From Bradyrhizobium sp. cir1 (GTDB lineage Bacteria > Pseudomonadota > Alphaproteobacteria > Rhizobiales > Xanthobacteraceae), in contig NZ_JACIHE010000027.1 in NCBI RefSeq assembly GCF_014198245.1, positions 21,971-85,970 of the forward strand: a DNA stretch of 64,000 nucleotides, written 5' to 3'. Under the pieces are notes generated by a model. That model was not told the origin of the DNA and made no database searches. It saw only the letters and a program-made list of their open reading frames with translations. The position numbers and the translations under genes were made by a program. Every line of letters starts with the position of its first letter. The stretch's first letter is position 1. Shown here in pieces: positions 25,837 to 36,283 of the stretch.

Positions 25837-27165
25837 ATGACACAGATTGCGATTCAGCCAGCCGTCCACCGCCGGCACCAGCCCTGGTACAAGATCCTTT
25901 ACGTCCAGGTACTGATCGCGATCGTGCTCGGCGTGCTCATCGGCTACTTCTATCCCGATCTCGGCAAGGCCTTGAAGCCGCTCGGCGACGGCTTCATCGC
26001 GCTGATCAAGATGATGATCGCGCCGGTGATCTTCTGCACCGTGGTGCACGGCATCTCCTCGATGGGCGATCTCAAGCGGGTCGGCCGGGTCGGGCTGAAG
26101 TCGCTGATCTATTTCGAGACGGTCTCGACCGTCGCGCTCGCGGTCGGGCTGCTGGTCGGCGAGATTCTTCAGCCCGGACACGGCTTCAACATCGATCCGG
26201 CCACGATCGATCCGAAGTCGGTCGCGACCTACGTCACCAAGGCCAAGGAAGAAGGCATCGTCGCCCATCTGATGGCGATCATTCCCGACAGCTATGTTGG
26301 CGCGATTGCGCGCGGCGACCTGCTCCAGGTGCTGCTGATCTCGATCCTGTCCGGCTTCGCCATCGCCTTTCTCGGCAAGGCCGGTGAGCCCATTGCGGAC
26401 GCGATCGACAAGGCGGCGAAGATGTTCTTCGGCATCATCCGCATCATCGTACGCGTCGCGCCGATCGGTGCCTTCGGCGCGATGGCGTTCACCGTCGGCG
26501 CCTATGGCCTCGGCTCGCTGCTCAATCTCGCCGCCCTGATCGGCACGTTCTATCTCACCAGCATCCTGTTCGTGCTGATCGTGCTGGGTGCGATCGCCCG
26601 GCTCGCCGGCTTCTCGATCCTGCGCTTCATCGCTTACATCAAGGACGAGCTCCTGATCGTGCTCGGCACCTCATCGTCGGAGACGGTGCTGCCGCAGATG
26701 ATCCAGAAGATGGAGCATCTCGGCGCCTCGCGCTCGGTGGTCGGCCTCGTGATTCCGACCGGCTACAGCTTCAATCTCGACGGCACCAACATCTACATGA
26801 CGCTGGCGACGCTGTTCCTGGCGCAGGCAACCAACACCCATCTCACCATCTGGCAGGAGCTCGGCATTTTGGGCATCGCCATGATCACCTCGAAGGGCGC
26901 CTCAGGCGTGACCGGCGCCGGCTTCATCACGCTCGCCGCGACGCTCTCGATCGTCCCTGACATCCCGATCCAGTCGATCGCGATCCTGGTCGGCATCGAC
27001 AAGTTCATGAGCGAATGCCGCGCGCTGACGAATCTGATCGGCAATGGTGTCGCCTGCGTCGTCATCAGCATCTCCGAAGGCGAGCTCGACCGCGACGCGC
27101 TGCACGAGACCATGGCGCATCCGCTGGAGATCGGTGAGGCGCTGGAGCCGAGCGGCGGCGCGTGA
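25837..27165 (+). CDS. dctA: C4-dicarboxylate:cation symporter DctA
   Basis: 442 aa, full length for DctA. It contains the DAACS-family motifs: 'FIALIKMMIAPVIFCTVVHG' region near residues 50-70, the serine-rich re-entrant loop 'LGTSSSETVLPQM', and 'PTGYSFNLDGTNIYMT' with the sodium/proton-binding Asn-Leu-Asp-Gly-Thr. It imports succinate, fumarate and malate. No DctB/DctD two-component pair and no sigma-54 box is nearby, unlike the classical rhizobial dct locus, so this may be a secondary copy. Followed by a strong terminator. Confidence 0.93.
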   Translation: MTQIAIQPAVHRRHQPWYKILYVQVLIAIVLGVLIGYFYPDLGKALKPLGDGFIALIKMMIAPVIFCTVVHGISSMGDLKRVGRVGLKSLIYFETVSTVALAVGLLVGEILQPGHGFNIDPATIDPKSVATYVTKAKEEGIVAHLMAIIPDSYVGAIARGDLLQVLLISILSGFAIAFLGKAGEPIADAIDKAAKMFFGIIRIIVRVAPIGAFGAMAFTVGAYGLGSLLNLAALIGTFYLTSILFVLIVLGAIARLAGFSILRFIAYIKDELLIVLGTSSSETVLPQMIQKMEHLGASRSVVGLVIPTGYSFNLDGTNIYMTLATLFLAQATNTHLTIWQELGILGIAMITSKGASGVTGAGFITLAATLSIVPDIPIQSIAILVGIDKFMSECRALTNLIGNGVACVVISISEGELDRDALHETMAHPLEIGEALEPSGGA

Positions 27166-27267
27166 GCCCACGCGCGCTCCGACGCGGTAGTTTCCCGGAG
27201 TAGAAATTTGGCGCGGCACGAGTCACAACAGCGGCGTTGGGATCACTGATTGATACTCATTCATTCC

Positions 27268-27301
27268 ACCCGACGCGCTGGGGGCAGGGCGTCGGGTTTT
27301 T
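27268..27301 (+). terminator. Rho-independent terminator after dctA
   Basis: Stem CCCGACGC / GCGTCGGG, 12-base loop, followed by a TTTTT run. It lies about 100 bp after dctA and 35 bp before the convergent stop of the ABC-F gene; on the opposite strand the hairpin has no T-run, so it acts mainly on dctA. Confidence 0.85.
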
Positions 27302-27336
27302 GAAAATCACTAACGCGCCAGGATCGAGAGGCGGGA

Positions 27337-28950
27337 TCAAACGATCCCGCCATCGTCGCGCTGGATCCTGGCGGCCAGATCAATCCGCCGCGTAATCCCG
27401 ATCTCCTGCAGGAATGCATCGTCATGACTGACGACAAGCAACGCACCGTCATAAGCTCTCAAGCCTGATTCAACGGCCTCGATGGACTCGATGTCCAGAT
27501 GGTTGGTCGGCTCGTCCAGGATCAGCAGAGACGGCGGCGCTGGCCCGCCCAGCACACAGGCAAGGCCGGCGCGAAACATCTGCCCGCCGCTGAGATATCC
27601 GACTTCTTGCAAGGCAGCATCGGCGCGAAACATGAACCGCGCCAGCGCGGCATGGCATTCATTCGCACCCGCCTTCGGATTGAGACGCCCAAAATTCTCC
27701 AGGATGGAGATCGCGGGATCGAGCAGGCTGACCTTCTGGTCGAACAACGCGAAGTCCGGTCTGACCCTCACGATACCTGAGAAGGGGCGCAACTCGCCGG
27801 CGATGAGTCTTAGCAGCGTCGTCTTGCCGGAGCCGTTCGGGCCGACCAGCGCGACCCGTTCCGGTCCGACGATCGTAAGCGAAAAATCGCGCAGGACCGG
27901 CCGTTCCGGCCGATAGCCGGCGCTGATCCGGTCGAGCGAAAGCACCTCCCTGCCCGCCGGCAGGCCAGTCGCGGGCAGCTTGACCGACAGCGGCTGGAGA
28001 ATCTCGACGCGCCGGCGCGCCGTGTCGAGGGCCTCGAGTGCCTCCGCACGCCGCCGCGCGGCAATCAATGCGGCCTTGCCGCCGGTATCCTCGCTGCGAA
28101 CCTTGCGCGCGCCGGCGAGGATGCGCGGCATGTCGCCCTTCGCACGCTTCTTCCGGCCGCCACTGTCCTTGCGCGCTTTCCTCTCCGCGGTCGCCTGCGC
28201 CCTGCCGTCGATCTCGGACAGGCGCCTCTCGGCATGCGCGAGATCGTGCCTCACGGCCGCGAGCTCGACGGCCTTCTGTGCGCGAAAACTGCTCCAGTTG
28301 CCGCCGTATCTGATGGCGCCGAGCGACGTCAGCTCGACGATCGCATCCATCGTATCGAGCAGATCCCGATCGTGGCTGACCAGGATCGCCCCGCCGCGCC
28401 AGGCGGCGAGGAGATCGGTCACGGCCCTGCGTCCGTCCCGGTCGAGATTGTTGGTGGGCTCGTCCAGCAGGAGGAAGTCGGGCTCGGCGAACACCAGCGC
28501 GGCAAGGCGAACCCGCGTGATCTGGCCGCCGGACAGGCAGGAGAGCTCCGTATCGGGAGCAAGATCGAACCCGACGCCCGCCAGCGCCGCCTCCAGTCGC
28601 GCTTCGAGCGTCCAGTCGATCGCAGCGATCTCGTCGGCTGAGGCATCGCCGCGCTCGGCACGGCGCAGCAACTCCAGCGCCTGCCGCACACCGAACAGAT
28701 CGGCCACGGTCGCGCCCACGAGCACCTGCACGTCCTGGCGCAGCAGGCCGATGGTGCCGTTGATCAGAACGCGTCCGGATCGGGGGGCGTGTTCCCCTAG
28801 AATGGACGCAAGCAACGTCGTCTTCCCGATGCCGTTACGGCCGACGAGACCGGTGCGCTCGGACGCGAATGTCAGATCGATATTGGAAAGAAGAGGACGG
28901 CCGTCAGGCGTGGACAGCGACAGGTTCGACAAAATGATTGAAGCAGGCAT
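27337..28950 (-). CDS. ABC-F family ATPase (ribosome-associated type)
   Basis: 537 aa with two ABC cassettes and no membrane span. First cassette: Walker A 'GRNGIGKTTL', signature 'LSGGQITR', Walker B 'FLLLDEPTNNLD'. Second: Walker A 'GPNGSGKTTL', signature 'LSGGQMFRAG', Walker B 'LLILDEPTNHLD'. A charged linker of about 90 residues (KARKDSGGRKKRAKG...) joins them, where ABC-F proteins contact the ribosome or tRNA. Role is in translation rescue or antibiotic resistance, not transport. I use the ATG at 28950 (GGGGAA upstream); a TTG six codons earlier is in frame. Confidence 0.9.
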   Translation of the reverse strand: MPASIILSNLSLSTPDGRPLLSNIDLTFASERTGLVGRNGIGKTTLLASILGEHAPRSGRVLINGTIGLLRQDVQVLVGATVADLFGVRQALELLRRAERGDASADEIAAIDWTLEARLEAALAGVGFDLAPDTELSCLSGGQITRVRLAALVFAEPDFLLLDEPTNNLDRDGRRAVTDLLAAWRGGAILVSHDRDLLDTMDAIVELTSLGAIRYGGNWSSFRAQKAVELAAVRHDLAHAERRLSEIDGRAQATAERKARKDSGGRKKRAKGDMPRILAGARKVRSEDTGGKAALIAARRRAEALEALDTARRRVEILQPLSVKLPATGLPAGREVLSLDRISAGYRPERPVLRDFSLTIVGPERVALVGPNGSGKTTLLRLIAGELRPFSGIVRVRPDFALFDQKVSLLDPAISILENFGRLNPKAGANECHAALARFMFRADAALQEVGYLSGGQMFRAGLACVLGGPAPPSLLILDEPTNHLDIESIEAVESGLRAYDGALLVVSHDDAFLQEIGITRRIDLAARIQRDDGGIV

Positions 28951-29121
28951 GGAATTCCCCGGGGGCAAGGCGGATGAGCGTTGCGGTCGGGGTAAAATCC
29001 ATGGCTGCGAATATCCTGAATGAGGAACCCTCTAAGTAGTCCCATCGAAGGGCAAGATCAAGGCGCGTCGCGAGGAGACGACAGCGCGAGAGGCGCTGTC
29101 GTCCTTCATCGCCATCCGCCA

Positions 29122-29469
29122 TCAGCCCTTGAGCGCGGTGACCACCACCTCGATCAGCGCGCCGCCGCCGAGATCGGCGACGCCGACGGTGGCGCGGGTC
29201 GGCAGATTCTCGCCGAAGAACTCGGTCCAGGCCGCATCCATCTCCTTCTTCCTGGAGAGATCCGTGACGAAGATCGAGGCGCTGACGACGCGGCTCTTGT
29301 CGGTGCCGGCCTCCTTCAGATAGCCGGCGATCTTGCCGAGGATGTTGCGGGTCTGATCGCCCATCGAGACCGAGGTGTCGTCGGCGATGGTGCCGCCGAC
29401 GAAGACGAAGCCGTTGGCTTCGACCGCGCGGTGCATGATGGGCGTGCGGATGCTGCGGGTGATGCTCAT
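29122..29469 (-). CDS. RidA-family protein (imine/enamine deaminase type)
   Basis: 115 aa. Complete Rid domain: 'FVFVGGTIADD', 'QTRNILGKIAGYLKEAG', and the C-terminal 'TRATVGVADLGGGALIEV' with Arg92 at the position of the catalytic arginine of RidA. These proteins hydrolyse reactive imines/enamines released by amino-acid oxidising or PLP enzymes. Its place as the last gene of an FAD amine-dehydrogenase operon fits scavenging of the imine product. A palindromic repeat lies between it and the upstream gene, so expression may be partly uncoupled. Confidence 0.88.
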   Translation of the reverse strand: MSITRSIRTPIMHRAVEANGFVFVGGTIADDTSVSMGDQTRNILGKIAGYLKEAGTDKSRVVSASIFVTDLSRKKEMDAAWTEFFGENLPTRATVGVADLGGGALIEVVVTALKG

Positions 29470-29493
29470 GATGTCCTCTTGTTCCTTTGTTTG

Positions 29494-29540
29494 AGCATGA
29501 TCTTTTCGGAAAACCGCTACGCACTTTTCCGGATCATGCT
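29494..29540. repeat. Palindromic repeat overlapping a stop codon
   Basis: Inverted repeat with outer arms AGCATGATC / GATCATGCT (9 of 9) and inner GGAAAA / TTTTCC, total 47 bases. I recognise this as a very common intergenic element in Bradyrhizobium and Rhodopseudomonas. The right arm ends inside the stop codon of the FAD oxidoreductase gene (29539-29541). Confidence 0.8.
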
Positions 29541-30660
29541 AGAGCGTGGAGGGATGGAAGCGGTCGATGCCGAGATCACTGATGCGGGTCTGGGTGCCGC
29601 CATTGACGATCAGCTCCGCCATGACGGCGCCGGCGCCGGGGCCGAGCTGGAAACCGTGCAGCGAGAAGCCGAACTGGTGATAGAGGCCCTTGTGACGGGA
29701 GCTCGGCCCAAACACGGGAATATCGTCCTTCATCTTCGCCTCGATGCCGGCCCAGGCGCGGACGATGGTCGCGCTGCGCATCACCGGGAACAGCTCGAAC
29801 ACGGTCTGCGCGCTGGTCGCAAGGCTCTTCCAGTCCAGCACCGTCTCGTTGCGATCCTGGTAGGGCGTCGCGAGATGCCCGCCGCCGATCAGCACGGTGC
29901 CGTTCTTGAACTGCTTGAAGGAGAGCTTTCGCCCGCGCAGGATCACGACCGGATCGATGAAGTGCGGCACGCGCGAGGTGATCATCAGCATCGGCGCCAC
30001 GGTCTCGACCGGAACGGGCTCGCCGAGATCAGCCGCGATCTTGCCGGCCCAGGCGCCGGCCGCATTGACCAGCACCGGCGCGGCAAAACTCTCCGAACCC
30101 GCATCGACGTGCCAGAGACCGTCACGGTGCCGGATGTTGCCGGCGGCGACGCCCTCGCGCACGGTGGCGCCGAGCCGCTCGGCCTTGCGGCGGAACGCTG
30201 TCGTCGTCTGCGCCGGATTGGCCGCGCCATCGCGGCGCGAGACCACGCCGCCGGGACAGGTCTCGGCCACCGCAGGCACCAGCCGGCGCAGCTCGGCCGC
30301 GTCGATCAGCTCCTCATGGGCGAAGCCTAGCGCATTGAGCTCAGCGACGCGCGCGCGGCAGACGGCGAGCTCGTCCTCGTTCTCGGCGACCAGCACCTGG
30401 CCGTAGCTCTCGAAGCTGCAATCGTCGTCGAGGAGATCCGAAATCCTCTCCCAGATTCCCATCGAGCGGATCGAGAGCGGAATCTCCGGAATGTGCCGAG
30501 CGAGCTGACGGACCCCACCGGCATTGACGCCGGAGGCGTGGCGGCCGGCATAGTCCTTTTCGATCAGCACCGGCTTCAGGCCGGCGAGACACAGATGCAG
30601 CGTGGTCGAGCATCCGTGGATGCCGCCGCCAATGACGATCGCATCCACGTTTCGGGTCAT
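29539..30660 (-). CDS. DAO-family FAD oxidoreductase (amine/imino-acid dehydrogenase subunit)
   Basis: 373 aa. FAD motif 'AIVIGGGIHGCSTTLHL' (GxGxxG) near the N-terminus, then 'NAGGVRQLARHIPEIPLS' and the C-terminal 'FHPSTL'. It belongs to the DadA/sarcosine-oxidase-beta/opine-oxidase-like DAO family. In multi-subunit D-hydroxyproline, opine or sarcosine dehydrogenases this is the subunit that oxidises the C-N bond. It overlaps the next gene upstream by ATGA. The upstream frame extension to 31221 is rejected in favour of the ATG at 30660. Confidence 0.87.
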   Translation of the reverse strand: MTRNVDAIVIGGGIHGCSTTLHLCLAGLKPVLIEKDYAGRHASGVNAGGVRQLARHIPEIPLSIRSMGIWERISDLLDDDCSFESYGQVLVAENEDELAVCRARVAELNALGFAHEELIDAAELRRLVPAVAETCPGGVVSRRDGAANPAQTTTAFRRKAERLGATVREGVAAGNIRHRDGLWHVDAGSESFAAPVLVNAAGAWAGKIAADLGEPVPVETVAPMLMITSRVPHFIDPVVILRGRKLSFKQFKNGTVLIGGGHLATPYQDRNETVLDWKSLATSAQTVFELFPVMRSATIVRAWAGIEAKMKDDIPVFGPSSRHKGLYHQFGFSLHGFQLGPGAGAVMAELIVNGGTQTRISDLGIDRFHPSTL

Positions 30661-32075
30661 CCGCGCACCACGGCCTTGATGTCGGCCTCGGACTTCGGGA
30701 CGGCGGCGAGCTCGGCGAGCGTGATCGGCTTCACCGGCGCTCGCAGACGGTAGTAACCGATCTCCTGCGGGGTCTTGCCGCGTGCCTGCGCCATCAGCTC
30801 GGTGACGGTGAGGCCGCAGAGCCGGCCCTGGCACGGACCCATGCCGGTGCGGCGATAGGCCTTGAGCTGGTTCGGCCCGGTCGCGCCGATCGCGACGGAA
30901 TCCAGAACATCCTTTGCCGTGACCTCCTCGCAGCGGCAGACGATGGTGTCGCCCGAGGGGATCCGGAACTGCGGCGCCGGACGGAACAGCGTGTCGAGGA
31001 ACAAGCGGCCACGCTCGGCCTTGGCGAGATCGGAACGGAGCGTTGCCATGGCGGGAAGTTTTGCCGCAGCCGCGGGCGCCAGCGCCTCCACCGCCGCGCG
31101 CGCGGCAATGCGACCGCGCACCACGGCAGCATTGGCGCCACCGATGCCCGCGCCATCGCCGGCGATCGCAATGCCGGAAACAGACGAATTGCCGCTCGCG
31201 TCGAGCACCGGCGACCAGCACAATTGCAGATCGTCCCAGCGATGCTCGACGCCGGCTGCCATCGCGAGGTTGACGTTGGGCACGACACCCTGATGCAGCA
31301 ACAGGAGATCCGCAGGGATAATCTCGCGCTTGCCGCCGGCGACATAGCTGACGCTAGCAAGCTGGCCGTCGCCTGCCGCCGCAAGCTCGGTGACGCCGGA
31401 GACAACCTGAACTTTCGCCTTCACCTCGCGCATCATGGAGAGGCCCTTGGTGAAATAGGGCGAAGTCAGGAACGCGAAGGCGTGGGGCAGCGCGGCGAAA
31501 TAATTGCCGCGCTCGGTGGTGTCGAGAATGCGATCGAGGCGGCCACCGAGACGCAGGATCTGCGCGGCGAGCAGCCAGAGCAATGGCCCCTGCCCCGCGA
31601 TCACGGTGCGGCCATCGGGCACCAGCGCCGAGGACTTCAGCATGGTCTGCGCCGCGCCTGCGGTCATCACGCCCGGCAGCGTCCAGCCGGGAATCGGAAA
31701 CGGCCGCTCCAGCGCGCCGGTCGCAAGGATCACGCGCCTCGCCTTGACGAAGGCCGAGGCACCGCCGATCGAGACGGCGATGTCGAGATTGCGATCGAGG
31801 CTCCAGACGGTCGCGCGATGGATCACCTCGGCGTTGCTTGCGCGCAGCGACTGCACCAGATCGGCACCGACCCAATAATCCGCGCCGAGCTGGTTGCGGT
31901 CGGTCACCGGCGTCGAGGAAATCGCGCGAAACACCTGACCGCCGGGGCCGATGTTCTCGTCGAGCAGCAGTGTCGACAGGCCGGCTTCGGCGGAGGTCGC
32001 GGCGGCGGCGAGGCCGGCAGGCCCGGCACCGATCACCACGACGTCGTAGTCTTCGCGCTTGGGAGCCACAGTCAT
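30657..32075 (-). CDS. FAD/[2Fe-2S] oxidoreductase subunit (HcnB/OoxA-like)
   Basis: 472 aa. N-terminal Rossmann FAD site 'VVIGAGPAGLAAA', a second NAD(P)/FAD-type site around 150-190, and a C-terminal BFD-like [2Fe-2S] cluster: Cys-Arg-Cys followed about 32 residues later by Cys-Gln-Gly-Arg-Leu-Cys. This is the electron-transfer subunit of opine/octopine, hydrogen-cyanide-synthase-like and D-hydroxyproline dehydrogenases. It is joined by 4-bp overlaps to the DAO subunit downstream and the small [2Fe-2S] subunit upstream, showing one translation-coupled complex. Confidence 0.88.
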   Translation of the reverse strand: MTVAPKREDYDVVVIGAGPAGLAAAATSAEAGLSTLLLDENIGPGGQVFRAISSTPVTDRNQLGADYWVGADLVQSLRASNAEVIHRATVWSLDRNLDIAVSIGGASAFVKARRVILATGALERPFPIPGWTLPGVMTAGAAQTMLKSSALVPDGRTVIAGQGPLLWLLAAQILRLGGRLDRILDTTERGNYFAALPHAFAFLTSPYFTKGLSMMREVKAKVQVVSGVTELAAAGDGQLASVSYVAGGKREIIPADLLLLHQGVVPNVNLAMAAGVEHRWDDLQLCWSPVLDASGNSSVSGIAIAGDGAGIGGANAAVVRGRIAARAAVEALAPAAAAKLPAMATLRSDLAKAERGRLFLDTLFRPAPQFRIPSGDTIVCRCEEVTAKDVLDSVAIGATGPNQLKAYRRTGMGPCQGRLCGLTVTELMAQARGKTPQEIGYYRLRAPVKPITLAELAAVPKSEADIKAVVRG

Positions 32076-32368
32076 TTTCCGATCTCCCGCTTGCCTTTCT
32101 GAATCTCGATCTGCATGCCCTCGGCGACAGGCACGAGGCAGCCCTGCCGATTGCCGACGCCGTCGATGGTGACGAGGCAGTCGAAGCACACGCCCATCAT
32201 GCAATAGGGCAGACGCGGCGCGCCGCTCACCGCGGTGGAACGACGAGCGTCCTGACCGGATGCCAATAGCGCGGCGGAAACGGTGTCGCCCTGGCGCGCC
32301 GCGACGGCAACGCCGTCGACGAAGATCTGCACCTGTGGCCGCTTGTCCTGTTCGGATCGTTTAAACAT
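32072..32368 (-). CDS. Small [2Fe-2S] subunit of the dehydrogenase complex
   Basis: 98 aa. Plant-ferredoxin-like fold with cluster cysteines in the pattern Cys-Met-Met-Gly-Val-Cys-Phe-Asp-Cys and a fourth Cys 12 residues on (NRQGC). This spacing is that of the small subunit (HcnA/OoxC/LhpE-like) of heterotrimeric or heterotetrameric FAD dehydrogenases. I start at the ATG at 32368, since the upstream extension is not conserved in character. Overlaps the FAD/[2Fe-2S] subunit by ATGA. Confidence 0.85.
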   Translation of the reverse strand: MFKRSEQDKRPQVQIFVDGVAVAARQGDTVSAALLASGQDARRSTAVSGAPRLPYCMMGVCFDCLVTIDGVGNRQGCLVPVAEGMQIEIQKGKREIGK

Positions 32369-32399
32369 GGGGATGCCTCTTGGCTCCTTCTCAGAAACT

Positions 32400-33536
32400 T
32401 CAATAGCCGCTGCTGTTGGCAGCGCCCGCGCCACCAAAACGGCTGGCCGAGAACGCGCCGACCAGCTCCGGCTCGAGCGCGCCCTGCGCCACCATGCGCG
32501 CGATCTCGAAGGCGTGGTTGGAGGCGAGCGTCACGCCGGAATGGCAGCAGGCGACGAAGGCGCCGGGATGCGTCTCCGACTGGTCGTAAATCGGAAAGCC
32601 GTCCTGCGGCATGACGCGGATGCCGGACCAGCTCCTGATCACGTTGAGCCGCGACAGATGCGGGAACATGCGCTGCGCCCGATCGGCCATGACGCCGCTG
32701 ATCGAAGGCTTCAGCGTCCGATCATCCAGCTCATCCTCCTTGCTGTCGCCGATCATCACCGTGCCCTCGTCGGTCTGGCGGATCGTGGTCAGCGGATGCG
32801 GCAGGAACGGCACGGTGCGCTCGGTCACGACGACCTGGCCGCGGGTCGGCCCCATCGGCGCGTAGAGGCCGACCATCGGCGCCAGCGTCTGGTTGGCATT
32901 GCCGGCGGCAAGCACGATCTTGGCAGCACGCAGCTCGCCTTTCGGCGTGGTCAGACGAAACTCGCCGCCGCTCTTGCTGATCGCCGAGACCGGACGCTCC
33001 GGAAAATAGTCGATACCGAACGCTCTGAAGCCGGTGTGGAAGGCGCGGAACGTGCGCAGCGAATTGACATGGCCGTCGAGCGGGCAATAGCTGCCGCCGG
33101 AGACCTCGGGCCCGATCAGCGGCAGCGCCTTCTTGACCTCGGAGGGCCGCAGCATCTCCATCTTGTAGTCGGCGGCACCGACCTGGTTGTGCATGCGCTT
33201 GACGAGCTCGGCGCGCTGGCCGAATTCGTCCTCGCCGAGCGTGAGGTGAAAGCCGCCGTTCTGCTGCAAGGCAACGTCAAGGCCGGTCTGCTGCTTCAGC
33301 TCGGAAGCAAGCCGGCCCCACGCCTGCGACGCCTGCACGGTCCACACCGTGTAGGCCGGCATGCCGAGCCCCTTGCTCTGCACCCACACCAGCGCGAAAT
33401 TCGCGCGCGAGGCGCGCTTGGTGATGTCGCCTTCGTCAAGCACGGCAACCTTCTTGCCGAGGCGGCCGAGGCCCCAGGCAATGGCGGAGCCGAGCAGTCC
33501 GCCGCCGACGACGGCGACGTCGTAATCCGTTCGCAT
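32400..33536 (-). CDS. Second DAO-family FAD oxidoreductase subunit
   Basis: 378 aa. FAD motif 'DVAVVGGGLLGSAIAWGL', then 'SRANFALVWVQSKGLGMP', a feature of the D-amino-acid/hydroxyproline dehydrogenase group, and 'SWSGIRVMPQDGFPIYDQ' near the C-terminus. It is a paralogue of the subunit at 29539 (both are DAO fold), so the complex has two different catalytic-type subunits bracketing the two iron-sulphur ones. First enzyme gene of the operon, just downstream of the transporter genes. Confidence 0.87.
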   Translation of the reverse strand: MRTDYDVAVVGGGLLGSAIAWGLGRLGKKVAVLDEGDITKRASRANFALVWVQSKGLGMPAYTVWTVQASQAWGRLASELKQQTGLDVALQQNGGFHLTLGEDEFGQRAELVKRMHNQVGAADYKMEMLRPSEVKKALPLIGPEVSGGSYCPLDGHVNSLRTFRAFHTGFRAFGIDYFPERPVSAISKSGGEFRLTTPKGELRAAKIVLAAGNANQTLAPMVGLYAPMGPTRGQVVVTERTVPFLPHPLTTIRQTDEGTVMIGDSKEDELDDRTLKPSISGVMADRAQRMFPHLSRLNVIRSWSGIRVMPQDGFPIYDQSETHPGAFVACCHSGVTLASNHAFEIARMVAQGALEPELVGAFSASRFGGAGAANSSGY

Positions 33537-33544
33537 AGGTTCTC

Positions 33545-34351
33545 CTATCGTCCCGTGTCGCCCTTGCCGGCGAGCACGCGATCGAGCCCGTAGAAGCGGT
33601 CGAGCAGAATGAGGGCGGTCATGGTGATCGCGATCACGCAGGCCGAGACCGACGTCACCAGCGGATCGATGTTGTCCTGGATGTAAAGGAACATGCGCAC
33701 CGGCAACGTCTCGGTGCCAGGCGCGGCGAGAAAGACGGTCATGGTGAGATCGTCGAAGGACTGGATGAAGGCGAGCGCCCAGCCGCTGATGACGCCGGGC
33801 AGGATCAGCGGCAGCGTCACGCGGCGGAACAGCGTCCAGCCGCCGGCGCCGAGCGAGACCGCGGCCATCTCGACGGTGCGGTCCATGCCGGTTGCCGCAG
33901 CGAGCGTCAGCCGCAGCGCGAACGGAAACACGATGATGACATGGGCGATGATCAGTGCCGCAAAGCTGCCGCCGAGACCGGCCGAGGTGAAGAAGCGCAG
34001 GAAGGCGATGCCGAGCACCACATGCGGAATCATCAACGGCGACAGGAACAGCGCTGCCAGCACATCGCGGCCGCGGAAGCGATAGCGCGCAATCGCCAGC
34101 GCCGCGGGCACTGCGAACAAGAGCGCCACGAAAGAGGACAGCGCGCCGAGCCCAAGGCTGACCCAGAAGGCGTGGATGAATTCGGGATAGTTCGCGATCG
34201 TCCTGAACCAGCGCAGCGAGAAGCCGTTGGTCGGCAGCGACAGAAAACCTTCAGGCGTGAAGGCAACGAGGCAGACCACGAGGATCGGCGCCACCATGAC
34301 GATGACGAAGATGGCGTGGAAGATCAGCGCGAGCGGGCCGTTGCGGCTCAT
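33545..34351 (-). CDS. ABC transporter permease (PotC type)
   Basis: 268 aa with six membrane spans and the cytoplasmic EAA-like loop 'EMAAVSLGAGGWTLFRRVTLPLILPG' that contacts the ATPase. It resembles the second permease of spermidine/putrescine-type importers. Its start overlaps the stop of the first permease by 4 bp, and it is followed 8 bp downstream by the FAD oxidoreductase, so transport and oxidation genes are one operon. Confidence 0.9.
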   Translation of the reverse strand: MSRNGPLALIFHAIFVIVMVAPILVVCLVAFTPEGFLSLPTNGFSLRWFRTIANYPEFIHAFWVSLGLGALSSFVALLFAVPAALAIARYRFRGRDVLAALFLSPLMIPHVVLGIAFLRFFTSAGLGGSFAALIIAHVIIVFPFALRLTLAAATGMDRTVEMAAVSLGAGGWTLFRRVTLPLILPGVISGWALAFIQSFDDLTMTVFLAAPGTETLPVRMFLYIQDNIDPLVTSVSACVIAITMTALILLDRFYGLDRVLAGKGDTGR

Positions 34352-35219
34352 CGGAACACCTCCGCATAGCGCCGCTCGATCAGCGCGTTGCTGCCGACGA
34401 CGATCAGCACCAGTGCAACCAGCAGCAGCGTGGCGACCGCAGCCCCCAGCGGCCAGTTCAGTGTGTTGAGGAATTCGTCATAGGCGAGCGTTGCCGCGAC
34501 CTTGAGCCGGCGACCGCCGATGATCGCGGGCGTCGCAAACGCGCTGGCCGAGAGCGAGAACACGATGATCGCGCCCGACAGCACGCCCGGCATGATCTGC
34601 GGCATGATGATGCGCCGGATGATCGTCACGGGGCCGGCGCCGAGCGACATCGCGGCGTTCTCGATCTGCGGATCGAGCCGCTGCAGGGCCGCCCATACCG
34701 ACAACACCATGAACGGCATCATCACATGGGCGAGTGCGATGACCATACCGGTTTCGGTGAACATGAACGGGATGGGCGAACGGATCGCGCCGAGCGATAT
34801 CAGGAGCTTGTTGACCAGGCCGTTGTTGCCGCCGAACAGCAGTGCCCAGCCGAGCGTGCGCGCGACGACGGAGATCAGCAGCGGCCCGAGGATCACCAGC
34901 AGGAAAAAGCTCTTCCAGCGGCCGCTCATGCGGTTGAGGATGTAGGCTTCGGGTGCGCCGAGCAATGCGGTGAGCAGCGTGGTCAGGATCGCAATCCGAA
35001 ACGTCCGCCAGAACATCTCTGCGTAATAGGGATCAGTCGCGATCTCGTGCCAGTTCTTGAGAATGAAGACCGGCTCGATGCCCTTGTACTGGCCCCAGTC
35101 GTGGAACGACAGCATCACCGTCATCGCCAGCGGAATCAGCAGCACGCCGACGAACAGCATCAAGGCCGGCGCCGTCAGCGCCCATGGCGCACGCGCGCTG
35201 CGCTCCTCGGCCGCCGCGC

Positions 35220-35223
<4 letters not shown>
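34348..35223 (-). CDS. ABC transporter permease (PotB type)
   Basis: 291 aa. Six membrane spans, EAA-like loop 'NAAMSLGAGPVTIIRRIIMPQIMPG'. First permease of the Pot-type importer. The ATG at 35223 overlaps the stop of the ATPase gene (ATGA); the longer open frame upstream runs antisense-like through the ATPase and is not used. Acts as heterodimer with the PotC-type gene. Confidence 0.9.
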
Positions 35224-36260
<1,037 letters not shown>

Positions 36261-36283
36261 GACGCTGTCTCCGCCGCGATCGA

